A DNA stretch of 64,000 nucleotides from Pseudomonas azotoformans (GTDB taxonomy: Bacteria; Pseudomonadota; Gammaproteobacteria; Pseudomonadales; Pseudomonadaceae). Position 1 is the first letter of the stretch. The number at the start of each line of letters is the position of its first letter. The notes under the pieces are model-generated. The model saw only the letters and a program-made list of their open reading frames with translations. It had not been told where the DNA came from and searched no databases. The translations under genes and the position numbers were made by a program. Shown in pieces: positions 54,464 to 64,000 of the stretch. Where the stretch lies: NCBI RefSeq assembly GCF_001579805.1, contig NZ_CP014546.1, positions 3,968,001 to 4,032,000 of the forward strand, read 5' to 3'.

Positions 54464-57400
54464 ATGGTCCGCTGCAAATCACCGGTAAACCTGAAAGCCC
54501 AAGCGACTGTCCTGCGCCTCAAGCCGTTGGCCCATGCCATTGCGCTGTTGATGGTGGCGGGTAATGCCCAGGCGGCCACAGCGTTCAGTTCCGGCTGGTT
54601 TGCCGACAAGGGCGCGTCCCAGGCGGCCACGGCGGCGCGCACTGGCGCGGGCCAGGTGCCGGGGATTCCATCGTTGAACCAGCAGGCGCGGGTCAAGCAG
54701 CAGTTGTCGCGCTCCATCAGCACCTTGAACACCAGCGTCGCGGCGATTGCGGCCCAGCAGGCTGCGCAAGCGGCGGGGCGCCAGGCGGCGTTCGGCCAGG
54801 TCTCGAATATTCCCGATGGCCTGGGCAAGGGTGGCCTGCAAGTGGACAACGGCCTGACCCAGGGTTGGACCAACGCCAAGGGCCCGACCCAGAGCCAGTC
54901 CGGTGGCAAGACCACGGTGACCATCGAGCAGACCGCTGATAAGGCGATCCTCAACTGGGAGACGTTCAACGTCGGGCGCAACACCACCGTGGATTTCCAG
55001 CAGCAGTCCAGTTGGGCGGTGCTCAACCGCGTCAACGACCCCAACGCGCGGCCCAGCGAGATCCAGGGCCAGATCAATGGCGCCGGTACGGTGATGATCA
55101 TGAACCGCAACGGCGTGGTATTCAGCGGCACCAGCCAGGTCAACGTGCGTAACCTGGTGGCGGCGGCAGCGACCATCACCGACGAACAGTTCACCCAGCG
55201 CGGCCTCTACGTCGACGCTAACGGCAGCCAGCCGACCTTCACCGATGCGGTAGGCAAAGTCGAGGTGCAACGCGGCGCCGTGATCCAGACCCGTAACCCG
55301 GCCACGTCTACCGAAGCGGGCGGCTACGCCTTGCTGCTGGGCGCGGAAGTGGAAAACGCCGGCACTATCATCACCGCCAAGGGCCAGACCACCCTGGCCG
55401 CCGGTGACAGCTTCTACATTCGCAAGGGCGTCGGCACCACCGGCAACGACCGCTCCACCACGCGCGGCAACGAGGTGGCGACCAGTCTCAACGCCGGCAG
55501 CAGCGCCGGCAAAGTCACCAACAGCGGTCTGATCATGGCCTCCACCGGCGACATCACCCTGACCGGGCATCAGGTGCAACAAAACGGCGTGGCCCTGGCT
55601 AGCACCTCGGTGGACACACGCGGCACGATTCACCTGCTCAACTCCACCACCGACAGCACCGGCAGCGTGACCCTGGGCGAGGGCAGCACCACCGCGATCC
55701 TGCTGGACAGCAGTGGCAGCACCGCGCTCAACGGGCAGAAGGACAACGGCCTGATCAAGCTCGACGGCACGCCCGCGAACCTGATCACCGGCCAGTTCAA
55801 TAACCTCAGCGCCGTGGCGGACCGCACTGACCAGTCACGCATCGAGATCGTCAGCGGCGGTACGGTTGACTTCCAGAAAGGCTCGATCACCCTCGCCACC
55901 GGCGGCCAGGTGGCGGTCAGTGCAACCGGGCGCAGCCTGGTGCGCGATGGCGCGATGATCGATGTGTCGGGTGCGGTCGGCGTCAAGGTGTCGATGGAAT
56001 CCAACAACATCAAGATCAACGTGCAGGGCAACGAGCAGCGCGATGCACCGGTCAACCGAGACGGCGGGCAACTGATCAACAACGATGTGTGGGTGGACCT
56101 GCGTGAGCTGGTGTTTGTACCAGCGGGCACCAACGGCTATGCGACGGATCGTTGGTACACCGCTGGCGGCCTGCTGGAGGTGGGTGGCTACCTCGGCACC
56201 CAGGGCCACTCGGTCGGCGAATGGATGGCCCAGGGCGGTACCGTGACCTTTACCGGCAACGATGTGGTGACCCAGCAGGGCGCGCAGATCAACCTGTCCG
56301 GCGGCACCGTGGATGTGCAGGCCGGTTATATCCAGCAGACCTGGCTCAAGGGCCCGAATGGCCGGTTGTATGAACTGTCCAAGGCGCCGGGCGACATCCT
56401 CTACTCGGGGTTGTACAAAGGCTATGAAGACAACAGCGTGCGCTGGGGCCAAACCGAGTATTACTACAACCCGCTGATTGCGCCGCAACGTCGTTATGAG
56501 GCCGGCTACACCGTGGGCCGCGACGCCGGCAAGCTGGTGATAGGCACCTCTAGCGCGGTGCTGGAAGGCCAGGTGATCAGTGATGTGTTCCAGGGCGACC
56601 GCCAGACCCAGGCGCCGAACATCAACCTTGACGGTTACCAGCAATCCCAGAGAGCCATGGCCCGGCGGGCGCAGTTGATCATCGGCCAGTACATTCCGAT
56701 CTACAACAAGACCACCGGCACCTTGCGCTATGCCCTCAGCGGCACCGCCGACCAGGTGCTGATCGATAGTAATACGCAGAAAATCGCCGACGGCTTGGAC
56801 CTCACCACCGCCTTGCCGGCGGACCGCCAAGGCAAGATGGTGCTCGACAGTGACCAGCTCAACGGTTACCAGTTGGGTGCGATCAAGGTCGGCGCCACGC
56901 AGCAGATCACCGTCAACGGCGCGCTCAAGGTGGCGGACGGCGGTGATATCACCCTGTTCGGACCTAGGGTTGATATCAATGCGAACCTGACCGCCCATGG
57001 CGGCAGTCTCAATGCGGGCAATATCCTCGGCCAGGTCAACCCGCTCAAGGCCGGGGCCGTTGAGGATGCCATCGTGGCGGGGGCGGGCACCGTCAACCTC
57101 GCCAGCGGCGTGAAACTGGACGCCAGCGGGCGCTGGAACAACCTGCCACTGAACCCTGCCGATACCGGCGGCGTGGCCTATGTCAATGGCGGCAAAATAT
57201 CGCTGCGTGGCACCGGCAATGTGAACCTGGCAGACGGCAGTGTGGTAGACGCTTCTTCCGGCGCCACCCTTGGTGTGGATGGCAAGCTCATCGGCGGCAA
57301 AGGCGGCGACGTGACCTTGGCGTCCCTCGCTGCATTGGCGCTAGGCGGTGAGATTCGCGGCTACGGCGTCACGGGCGGCGGCACCCTGGCGTTGCAGGCG

Positions 57401-60400
57401 CGCAAGGTACAGATCGGCGACAGTGCCACGGTGCCCGCCGCCGACACCTTGAAACTGGCCGGGGATTTTTTCAACAAGGGCTTCTCCGCCTACGACATCA
57501 CCGGCAACGAAGGGCTGCTGGTCACCGACGGTACCCAGGTGGATGTGACCACACCGGTCTACCGTTTGGGCCAGCAGACGTCATCCACTCCGAGTGGCAG
57601 CGACCCTGCCACTGCCCTGGAGCGCTGGACACCGGCGCTTTACCAGGAAGACGCCGCCAAGAGCGTGCTGACCCAGCGCCGCGGCGCAAGCCTGGCACTG
57701 ACCGCCGGCCATCGCGATTCGACCGCCGCCGAGCTGGCAACCACCGCCCTGACCGTGGGCAAGGGCGCGGTCATCAACGTCGACCCCGGCCAGGGCATCA
57801 ACCTGCGCAGCGTCGGCCAACTTACCCTGGACGGCACCCTCAATGCCTGGGGCGGCAGCGTCAGCCTCGGCGGCTTGACAGTGCAGGCTTCCGAGGCGGT
57901 CAACGCCGCTGGCCATGGCCGCTCGATCTGGGTGGGCGAGAACGCGCTGATCGACGTCGCCTCCCGCGCGTTCACGGCGGTGAACAATCGTGGCGGTGTC
58001 TACGGCCAGGTGCGCAATGGCGGCAAGATCAGCATCGGCGGCGACATCGACCTGGCCACCGGCATTGCCAAGGCCAGCGACTTGTTTGTGGTGGTGCGCG
58101 ACGGCGCACGCCTGGATGCGTCCGGTACCCAGGCGGCGCTGGATGTTCCAGGCCAGGGTCGGGTGCAGGTGGCCAGCAATGGCGGCAGCATCAGCTTCGC
58201 GTCCAACAACGGCCTGTATTTGGACGGCAGCTTCTTCGCCCGTGCCGGTGGCGCCGGTGCGGCGGGGGGCAGTTTGTCCGTGGCCCTGGAAAGTCCTTAC
58301 TATGCCAAGAATGCGGTCACCGACCGCGTGCTTACCCTTCGCGAACTGGTACTGAGCCAAACCCACCAGGGCAGCACATTGCCGGACACTGCCGACGCGG
58401 CGGCCGCCAGCCTGGAATATGGCCATGGTCGCCTTGGGGTGGACCAGGTCAGCGCTGGCGGTTTCGACAACCTCGCTGTGTTGAGCGACGGAATGCTGGG
58501 CTTCGACGGTGACGTATCCCTGAAAATGGGCCAGAGCCTGCGCCTCTACAGCGGCGCCATGGGCCTGACAGAGCAGGCTGCGGCCAACTCACGTATCAAC
58601 CTGTCGGCGCCGTACCTGTTACTGGCGGGCATCCTTGAGCCGCTGGAAGCCAAGGACCAGTATCTGCACCCGGTATTGACCACCGGCATGTCGCAGCGCA
58701 CGAGCCAAGCGCTGTTTGCGGCAAACGCTAACCTGATCGATGTGCGCGGCAATGTCCTGTTCGGCAATAACAGTAACCTACCGCTGAGCGACACCAGCCT
58801 GGTCAACGTCGACCGTCGCGGGTTCGATGATGTGCAACTGACCAGCCAGGGCGACCTGCGCTTTCTGGCCGGAGCGGGGGCGGATGTGATCGCCACAGGT
58901 ATCAGTACGCAACTGATGACCCAGGGGGACATGACGCTGCGCGCGGCGCAGTTGTATCCAGCGACGGAAGTCGGGGCGCGGGTATTGGCGGGCTACCTGA
59001 GTGGCGACCCCACTGGAGGCTTCTCCTACGATCCAACCCGTACTTTGACCATCGCTCACGCCGGGAATGGCAACGCTGCCATACCGTACTCGGCGTTCGG
59101 CCGCTTGCTATTGGGCGGCCCCACTGTCAAGCAAGGTGGGGTGGTACGTGCGCCGTTGGGATTGATCGAAATCGGCAATCGGGGGACCAGCAAGGTCGAA
59201 CTGTTGCCCGGCAGCCTCACCTCGGTGAGCGCAAAGGGCCTGGTACTGCCTTACGGCGGGACGACCGATGGCCAGATCTATCAGTACAACGGCAAGACCG
59301 TCACCTTTCTTGGCCAGGGCGGCAAACTGAACGCGAACGCTGGCCTGAGCGTCGGTGTGATCATGGGCGGGCAGTCAGTGGCGGTGCTACCTGACGCCAC
59401 CCTGGATTTGTCCGGCGGTGGCGAACTGCTCGGCGCCGGGTTTGTCTCCGGGCGTGGTGGCTCTACGGACGCCCGCTACAACCCGTTGGTGCAGTTCGGT
59501 GCCAACGGCGGGTTTGTGCTGCCGGGGCTGGCGACCAACCCGATCTATGCGATTGTGCCAGGCGCGCAACCGGGCTACGCGCCGGTGGCGCCCGAAGGCG
59601 GCGCAGTCGACCCGCTGATCGGCCAGCAAATCACGATAGGCGCAGGCGTGCCTGGGCTGGCGGCGGGTACCTATACCTTGATGCCGTCCACCTATGCCTT
59701 GATGCCGGGGGCTTTCCGAGTAGAAATCAACGGCCTGGCCGGCGTCGGCAGTGAAGGCTTGGCCCAGGCCATGCGCAACGGCTCCTGGTCGACGGCGGGG
59801 CGTCTGTCTATCGCCAATACCGGGATCGCCAACAGCATCGCGAGCCAAGTGATCCTGACGTCCGCCGATACGTTGCGCCGCTACTCCCAGTACAACGAAA
59901 CCGGCTATGCGCAATTCGCCATGGCCGATGCCGCCAGGCTCGGTGTGCCACGGCCATTGTTGCCGGTGGACGCCAAGACGTTGCAATTGGCCCTGCAAGC
60001 TGGTGCGGGCGCAGATGCGTTTTCGTTCCAGGGCGTCGGGCGCTTTGAAGCCGCCACGGGCGGTTTCGGCGGCACCGTGTCGGTGATGAACACAGGCTCA
60101 ATTGGCAAGGACATCGAAATCGTCGGGCCAGGCAAGCAGGTTAGCAACGGGTTCAGCGGCGTCACCCTGGATGCGGAAAGCCTCAATGCATTGGGCGCTG
60201 CCCGCTTGATGATCGGCGGGATGACTGTCGTCGTTTACGGTCAGGGTGGTAACTACGTTGAAGTGGCCGGCGGCACCACGGGCGCCCTTATCCTACGCGA
60301 CGGTGCGACCTTGGCGGCGCCGGAGGTGTTCCTGGTGGCCTCCAGCGGATCCATCGTGGTGGAGCAGGGCGCTTCGATCAATACTATCGGACGTGGCAAG

Positions 60401-63400
60401 GCCAGTTATGACGCGCGCGATGGCTTTGTCTACAACCTGGCCAACGTGTTGGCGGTGTCCAATGGCTTGCTCAATGTGGTTGCCAAGACGCAACCGCTGG
60501 CGGGTAAGGGTATCCAGATCGGGGTCTGCAACAGTGCGCCCTGCAGTGGGCAAACGGCTCTGTATTCAGAAGGCAGTATCGTCGCCTTGACCGACAGCAC
60601 CCTGCAAATGAGTGACCAGGTGCGCTACGGCACCCGCCACCTCAACCTGGGGTTGACCAGTATCAACGTCGGCAGCCCGCAAGCCTTGGCAGATGCGGCG
60701 GCGGCCAATCGTCTGCCGGCAGGGTTGACCCTCACTCAAGACGTGCTCAACCGCCTGCTGCGCGGCGATACCCAATTTGGCGCACCGGCTCTGGAAACCT
60801 TGCAGTTGTCGGCACGGGACAGCTTCAACTTCTATGGCACCACGACCCTGGACACCTATGACGCAGTTACCGGCAAGTCGCTGCTGAACAACTTGATGCT
60901 CTCCACACCGGCGATTTACGGCTCTGGAGGCGCCAGTGATGTGGCGACCATCCGCACTGCCAACTTGATCTGGCAAGGCGCCGAGGCCCTGCCTGGCACG
61001 GTGGTGGCGGGCGGTGCGGGCACTGGCAACGGGCGCCTGGATATCAACGCCGAGCGCATCGAATTCGGCTATGGCGCGTTTGCCCAGAGCAGCACGGCGG
61101 CGACGTTGGACCGTCTGGCCCTGGGCTTTGCCAACGTCAACCTCAAGGCCAGTGATCGCATCACGGCCAATCACAAGGGCAGCCTCTCGGTGTACCAAAG
61201 CCAGGGCGCCTTTGACAAAGTCAAGGGCTTTGCCTACAGCGGCGGCAACCTGAATATCCTGACCCCGTTGATGACGGGTGAGGCCGGCTCGGTGAACAAA
61301 ATCACCGCCGGTGGTGCGATTGATATCAGTGCTTCGGCCGGCCCGGTGGGCAAGGTGGAGGGCCTGGGGGGCGAGTTGTCCTTGCAGGGCGATAGCCTGC
61401 GAGTGGCCAGCGCGGTGGTACTGCCCAGCGGCAAAGTCACCTTGGGCGCCCGTGGTGATGTAGTGCTGACCGATACCGCATCGATTGATGTGTCCGGCCG
61501 GGACATTGCGTTCAATGATCTGACCAAATACAGCGCCGGCGGCGACGTGTTGCTGGAAAGCCGCGAGGGCAATGTGCTGCAGGCGGCGGGTTCGACCATC
61601 GACCTGTCGGCCAAGTACAACCAGGCAGGCAAACTGCGCGCCGTGGCTGTCGGTGGCGCGGCCGGCACCGTCGACCTCACGGGCAAGATCCTTGGCAGCA
61701 GCAGCGGTTACTACGATGCCGGCGGCACCCTGGTGCCGTACCAGGCAGGTGCGGTGGAGGTCCAGGCCCAGCACTTGGGGGGGAGTGGCAGCTTGAGCGA
61801 CCAATTCGCCGCCCTCAACCAGCGCCTCAACCAAGGCCAGGTGTACGGTGCGCGCAGTTTCCAACTCAAGCAGGGCGACTTGATCATCGGTAACGACGTC
61901 AAGGCCAACACCGTGAATGTCTCGGTGGACAATGGCAGTCTGCGCGTGACCGGCCGGGTGGACGCCAGCGGCGAGCGCGTGGGCAATATCAACCTGGCCG
62001 GCAAGAACGGCCTGACCCTGGATGGCAGCGCTGTGCTCGACGCCCATGGCACGCAATTACGCGTGGACAGCTATGGCAAGATCATCGACTCGCCGAACCG
62101 CGCCACTGTGGTCCTGGGTTCCGGCACCGGCCAGCTGACCCTGGCCGATGGCATGCGCATCGACGTGCGCCATGGCACCGAAACCGCCACCGGCAATGAC
62201 GGGCGCAATCGCGGCACGCTGGAGCTGAATGCACCGCGCCTGGGCGCCAACGACATTGCGATCGACGCCAGCGGCAACCTGACGATCGTGGGCGCGCGCT
62301 CGATCAACCTCAACGGCATGGTCACCTACGACGACGCGCCAACCAAGACTAATCCGACTGCCAGCGGCAAGCCGTATCAGGAAATCACCCAGGATTACTT
62401 GAATGACATCCATGGGCTGAGCACGACATTCATCACTGAGGCGTTGAAAAACACAAACTTGTTGCAAAACAAGCTGGCCGGCCTGAACAACGCCACTTAC
62501 GGCGATACCTTCCACCTGCGCCCTGGCGTTGAAATCATCAGCAAAACCCCGGATGGCGACCTGGTGGTGCAGGGTGACCTGAACCTGTCCGGCTATCGCT
62601 ACGCCAGCCTCACGTCGCCGACCCATGCAGTGACCGAGGCCGGCAGCCTGACCTTGCGTGCCGGCGGTGACCTGAATATCTACGGCAGCATCAACGACGG
62701 TTTTGCAGAGCCTGGGGCGACTCCGGATGACAAAGGCTGGGTGCTGCGTGCCGGCATCGACTACACCGGCGGTACGATCACGGTGCCGGGTGACGGCGTG
62801 ACCCTGGCGGACGGCACCACGTTCCCTGGCGGCACGATTCTCAACTTCGACCTGCCGATCAAGGCCCGCAGCCTGCCTATCGGTACGCGGTTGCCGGTGG
62901 CGGTGACGCTCAATTCGACGTTGGCACTGCCGGCCGGTACGGTACTGGCGGGTGCTGTACGTAATGCCGCGGGCACTGTGTTGTATCCGGCGGGCACGAT
63001 ATTGACCGCACGCGTGAGCTTACCGAGCGGCAGCATCCTGGATGCCGGTACGGTGTTGGTGAGTCTCACCAGTGTGCGGGTGATGACTTGGCCGGCAGGC
63101 GTGCCGTTACCGGGGAAACTGGGCAGCGCCGCGACGGTGACCCTCAGTGGTGCCAAGCTGCTGCCGCGTGGGGCGCTGTTGCCAGTGGGCACCAACGTCA
63201 AGTTGCCGGGTGGCGTCGCGTCGGTAGACCTGCGTGCGGGGGGGCAGGGCAAGCTTTGGGCAGTGGCGCCGATGTTGCCAGAGGGTTCGCAGTCTTGGTC
63301 GATGCGTCTGGTGGCCGGGGCCGATACCCAGGCGGCGGACAGCCGCCTGCTGCAGCCCCATCCACAGGCAGGCAATCTGCGCCTGGCGGACAGTCACTCG

Positions 63401-64000
63401 TCAGTCAATAACCTGGTGGCGGGCGGCAGCCCGCGTTTCAGCGTGATCCGCACTGGCGCGGCGGACCTCGAATTGCTGGCCGGGGGCGACCTGAGCATGG
63501 ATTCGTTGTTTGGCGTCTATACCGCCGGCAGCTCCGCCGCGAGTGCGTCCAGCGAATGGTTCCCGGAAGGCGGGGGGAATTTGTTGGTGAAGACGGGCGG
63601 CAACCTGACGGGGAACATCACCAGTGAGGCTGGGGATCTGGGGCGTCCGGTCGCGGGTGATGTGGGTTATGACTCCGCCAACGTAGGCGCTTGGTTGTGG
63701 CGTCAAGGCAACGGCCTGTCGGGTAGCCAGGCCAAGGCAACCGCCTGGTGGATCAACTTTGGCGCTTATACCCCTAACTATGTATTGAACAATGCGCCTG
63801 ATCACATGCTCGGTTTCACCGGGTTCGGCACGCTGGGCGGGGGTAACCTGAATGTCGACGTCGGCGGCGATGCCGGGATCATCAGGCCACTGGCCACGGG
63901 TTTTGTACCTGTGAACGTCAACGCCCGTAGCCAAGGTTTGGTGCTGGCGGTGGGCAGCACTGGCCGTGTCGCGGCGGATGGCAGCCTGCAGCTCACCGGG
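54464..64000 (+). CDS. pdtA: giant two-partner-secretion exoprotein, filamentous-haemagglutinin family, PdtA-like (3' end outside window)
   Basis: One open frame of 3179 codons to the window end. RBS GAAGGAAG precedes the ATG at 54464. After an extended signal region (LKPLAHAIALLMVAGNAQA) comes the TPS secretion domain, residues about 120-260: ILNWETFNVGRNTTVDFQQQ, WAVLNRVND, VMIMNRNGVVFSGTSQVNV. Thousands of residues of degenerate beta-helix follow (recurring TLAADGS-, GGxVxLxA-like strands). A proline/glycine-rich block with repeated AGT-V/I-L units lies near residues 2770-2920. P. aeruginosa pdtA is adjacent to lapA and induced by phosphate depletion. The TpsB partner is not in the window. 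Confidence 0.88.
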   Translation, partial: MVRCKSPVNLKAQATVLRLKPLAHAIALLMVAGNAQAATAFSSGWFADKGASQAATAARTGAGQVPGIPSLNQQARVKQQLSRSISTLNTSVAAIAAQQAAQAAGRQAAFGQVSNIPDGLGKGGLQVDNGLTQGWTNAKGPTQSQSGGKTTVTIEQTADKAILNWETFNVGRNTTVDFQQQSSWAVLNRVNDPNARPSEIQGQINGAGTVMIMNRNGVVFSGTSQVNVRNLVAAAATITDEQFTQRGLYVDANGSQPTFTDAVGKVEVQRGAVIQTRNPATSTEAGGYALLLGAEVENAGTIITAKGQTTLAAGDSFYIRKGVGTTGNDRSTTRGNEVATSLNAGSSAGKVTNSGLIMASTGDITLTGHQVQQNGVALASTSVDTRGTIHLLNSTTDSTGSVTLGEGSTTAILLDSSGSTALNGQKDNGLIKLDGTPANLITGQFNNLSAVADRTDQSRIEIVSGGTVDFQKGSITLATGGQVAVSATGRSLVRDGAMIDVSGAVGVKVSMESNNIKINVQGNEQRDAPVNRDGGQLINNDVWVDLRELVFVPAGTNGYATDRWYTAGGLLEVGGYLGTQGHSVGEWMAQGGTVTFTGNDVVTQQGAQINLSGGTVDVQAGYIQQTWLKGPNGRLYELSKAPGDILYSGLYKGYEDNSVRWGQTEYYYNPLIAPQRRYEAGYTVGRDAGKLVIGTSSAVLEGQVISDVFQGDRQTQAPNINLDGYQQSQRAMARRAQLIIGQYIPIYNKTTGTLRYALSGTADQVLIDSNTQKIADGLDLTTALPADRQGKMVLDSDQLNGYQLGAIKVGATQQITVNGALKVADGGDITLFGPRVDINANLTAHGGSLNAGNILGQVNPLKAGAVEDAIVAGAGTVNLASGVKLDASGRWNNLPLNPADTGGVAYVNGGKISLRGTGNVNLADGSVVDASSGATLGVDGKLIGGKGGDVTLASLAALALGGEIRGYGVTGGGTLALQARKVQIGDSATVPAADTLKLAGDFFNKGFSAYDITGNEGLLVTDGTQVDVTTPVYRLGQQTSSTPSGSDPATALERWTPALYQEDAAKSVLTQRRGASLALTAGHRDSTAAELATTALTVGKGAVINVDPGQGINLRSVGQLTLDGTLNAWGGSVSLGGLTVQASEAVNAAGHGRSIWVGENALIDVASRAFTAVNNRGGVYGQVRNGGKISIGGDIDLATGIAKASDLFVVVRDGARLDASGTQAALDVPGQGRVQVASNGGSISFASNNGLYLDGSFFARAGGAGAAGGSLSVALESPYYAKNAVTDRVLTLRELVLSQTHQGSTLPDTADAAAASLEYGHGRLGVDQVSAGGFDNLAVLSDGMLGFDGDVSLKMGQSLRLYSGAMGLTEQAAANSRINLSAPYLLLAGILEPLEAKDQYLHPVLTTGMSQRTSQALFAANANLIDVRGNVLFGNNSNLPLSDTSLVNVDRRGFDDVQLTSQGDLRFLAGAGADVIATGISTQLMTQGDMTLRAAQLYPATEVGARVLAGYLSGDPTGGFSYDPTRTLTIAHAGNGNAAIPYSAFGRLLLGGPTVKQGGVVRAPLGLIEIGNRGTSKVELLPGSLTSVSAKGLVLPYGGTTDGQIYQYNGKTVTFLGQGGKLNANAGLSVGVIMGGQSVAVLPDATLDLSGGGELLGAGFVSGRGGSTDARYNPLVQFGANGGFVLPGLATNPIYAIVPGAQPGYAPVAPEGGAVDPLIGQQITIGAGVPGLAAGTYTLMPSTYALMPGAFRVEINGLAGVGSEGLAQAMRNGSWSTAGRLSIANTGIANSIASQVILTSADTLRRYSQYNETGYAQFAMADAARLGVPRPLLPVDAKTLQLALQAGAGADAFSFQGVGRFEAATGGFGGTVSVMNTGSIGKDIEIVGPGKQVSNGFSGVTLDAESLNALGAARLMIGGMTVVVYGQGGNYVEVAGGTTGALILRDGATLAAPEVFLVASSGSIVVEQGASINTIGRGKASYDARDGFVYNLANVLAVSNGLLNVVAKTQPLAGKGIQIGVCNSAPCSGQTALYSEGSIVALTDSTLQMSDQVRYGTRHLNLGLTSINVGSPQALADAAAANRLPAGLTLTQDVLNRLLRGDTQFGAPALETLQLSARDSFNFYGTTTLDTYDAVTGKSLLNNLMLSTPAIYGSGGASDVATIRTANLIWQGAEALPGTVVAGGAGTGNGRLDINAERIEFGYGAFAQSSTAATLDRLALGFANVNLKASDRITANHKGSLSVYQSQGAFDKVKGFAYSGGNLNILTPLMTGEAGSVNKITAGGAIDISASAGPVGKVEGLGGELSLQGDSLRVASAVVLPSGKVTLGARGDVVLTDTASIDVSGRDIAFNDLTKYSAGGDVLLESREGNVLQAAGSTIDLSAKYNQAGKLRAVAVGGAAGTVDLTGKILGSSSGYYDAGGTLVPYQAGAVEVQAQHLGGSGSLSDQFAALNQRLNQGQVYGARSFQLKQGDLIIGNDVKANTVNVSVDNGSLRVTGRVDASGERVGNINLAGKNGLTLDGSAVLDAHGTQLRVDSYGKIIDSPNRATVVLGSGTGQLTLADGMRIDVRHGTETATGNDGRNRGTLELNAPRLGANDIAIDASGNLTIVGARSINLNGMVTYDDAPTKTNPTASGKPYQEITQDYLNDIHGLSTTFITEALKNTNLLQNKLAGLNNATYGDTFHLRPGVEIISKTPDGDLVVQGDLNLSGYRYASLTSPTHAVTEAGSLTLRAGGDLNIYGSINDGFAEPGATPDDKGWVLRAGIDYTGGTITVPGDGVTLADGTTFPGGTILNFDLPIKARSLPIGTRLPVAVTLNSTLALPAGTVLAGAVRNAAGTVLYPAGTILTARVSLPSGSILDAGTVLVSLTSVRVMTWPAGVPLPGKLGSAATVTLSGAKLLPRGALLPVGTNVKLPGGVASVDLRAGGQGKLWAVAPMLPEGSQSWSMRLVAGADTQAADSRLLQPHPQAGNLRLADSHSSVNNLVAGGSPRFSVIRTGAADLELLAGGDLSMDSLFGVYTAGSSAASASSEWFPEGGGNLLVKTGGNLTGNITSEAGDLGRPVAGDVGYDSANVGAWLWRQGNGLSGSQAKATAWWINFGAYTPNYVLNNAPDHMLGFTGFGTLGGGNLNVDVGGDAGIIRPLATGFVPVNVNARSQGLVLAVGSTGRVAADGSLQLTG

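Noticed and set aside
60566..62056. Minus-strand frame of 496 codons within the exoprotein
   Set aside because: It runs through the middle of a single uninterrupted plus-strand frame with beta-helix repeats; no start signal or recognisable domain.

Overview
The window is GC-rich, densely coded gamma-proteobacterial DNA. REP palindromes, E. coli-like but oxidative sugar genes, an agu polyamine cluster and a vre-hxc-lap-pdt block all point to the Pseudomonas fluorescens group. No tRNA, rRNA, CRISPR array, insertion sequence or prophage was seen.

Layout. (1) 1-11565: a complete-looking L-arabinose oxidation locus. It holds a divergent IlvD/Edd arabinonate dehydratase (cut by the window edge), an MFS transporter, an FAH-fold AraD1 protein, alpha-ketoglutarate semialdehyde dehydrogenase, arabinonolactonase, an AraFGH ABC importer, a periplasmic aldose epimerase and an SDR dehydrogenase. 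(2) 11540-14360: mismatch glycosylase mug coupled to an AraC regulator, and an MFS exporter. (3) 14362-19618: a LysR gene divergent from an agmatine operon (deiminase, N-carbamoylputrescine amidase, PotF-like binding protein, then a second, Tat-exported deiminase), resembling the P. aeruginosa agu2ABCA' operon; yghU follows.

(4) 20617-30219 is the most interesting part. Two divergently controlled transcription units together contain counterparts of every structural gene of rhizobial rhizopine (3-O-methyl-scyllo-inosamine) catabolism: a MocB-like binding protein, a MocC-like isomerase, a MocA-like dehydrogenase, a MocD-like di-iron membrane oxygenase, a MocE-like Rieske ferredoxin and a MocF-like reductase, plus an extra TIM-barrel isomerase. 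The mocACB-like operon has an exact-looking sigma-54 promoter and a divergent AcoR-type activator. The mocDEF-like operon has a divergent LacI regulator with a perfect palindromic operator. The likely substrate is a rhizopine or another O-methylated inositol.

(5) 30220-39639: a frameshifted uppP; a GNAT and a GlxA-type regulator; an electrophile/aldehyde defence group (NemR-like repressor with its palindrome, DJ-1/PfpI protein, NemA, quinone oxidoreductase, alpha/beta hydrolase, YahK-like alcohol dehydrogenase); manganese exporter mntP behind a yybP-ykoY (Mn2+) riboswitch; and a small secreted protein. (6) 39841-64000: a cell-surface signalling trio (vreA, vreI, vreR), a full Hxc-type type II secretion system (hxcW,U,P,V,T,X,Y,Z,Q,R,S, with genes on both strands), its probable substrate (a DING/LapA-type phosphatase), and the first 3179 codons of a giant two-partner-secretion exoprotein (PdtA-like). 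An ~800 bp nested inverted-repeat element sits between hxcQ and hxcR.

A recurrent regulatory theme is the A-rich AANAANAA (CA) motif beside the start codon of many catabolic genes. This is the recognition sequence of Hfq/Crc, so the arabinose and moc-like systems are probably subject to carbon catabolite repression. All functional names come from sequence recognition by eye; no database search was run.
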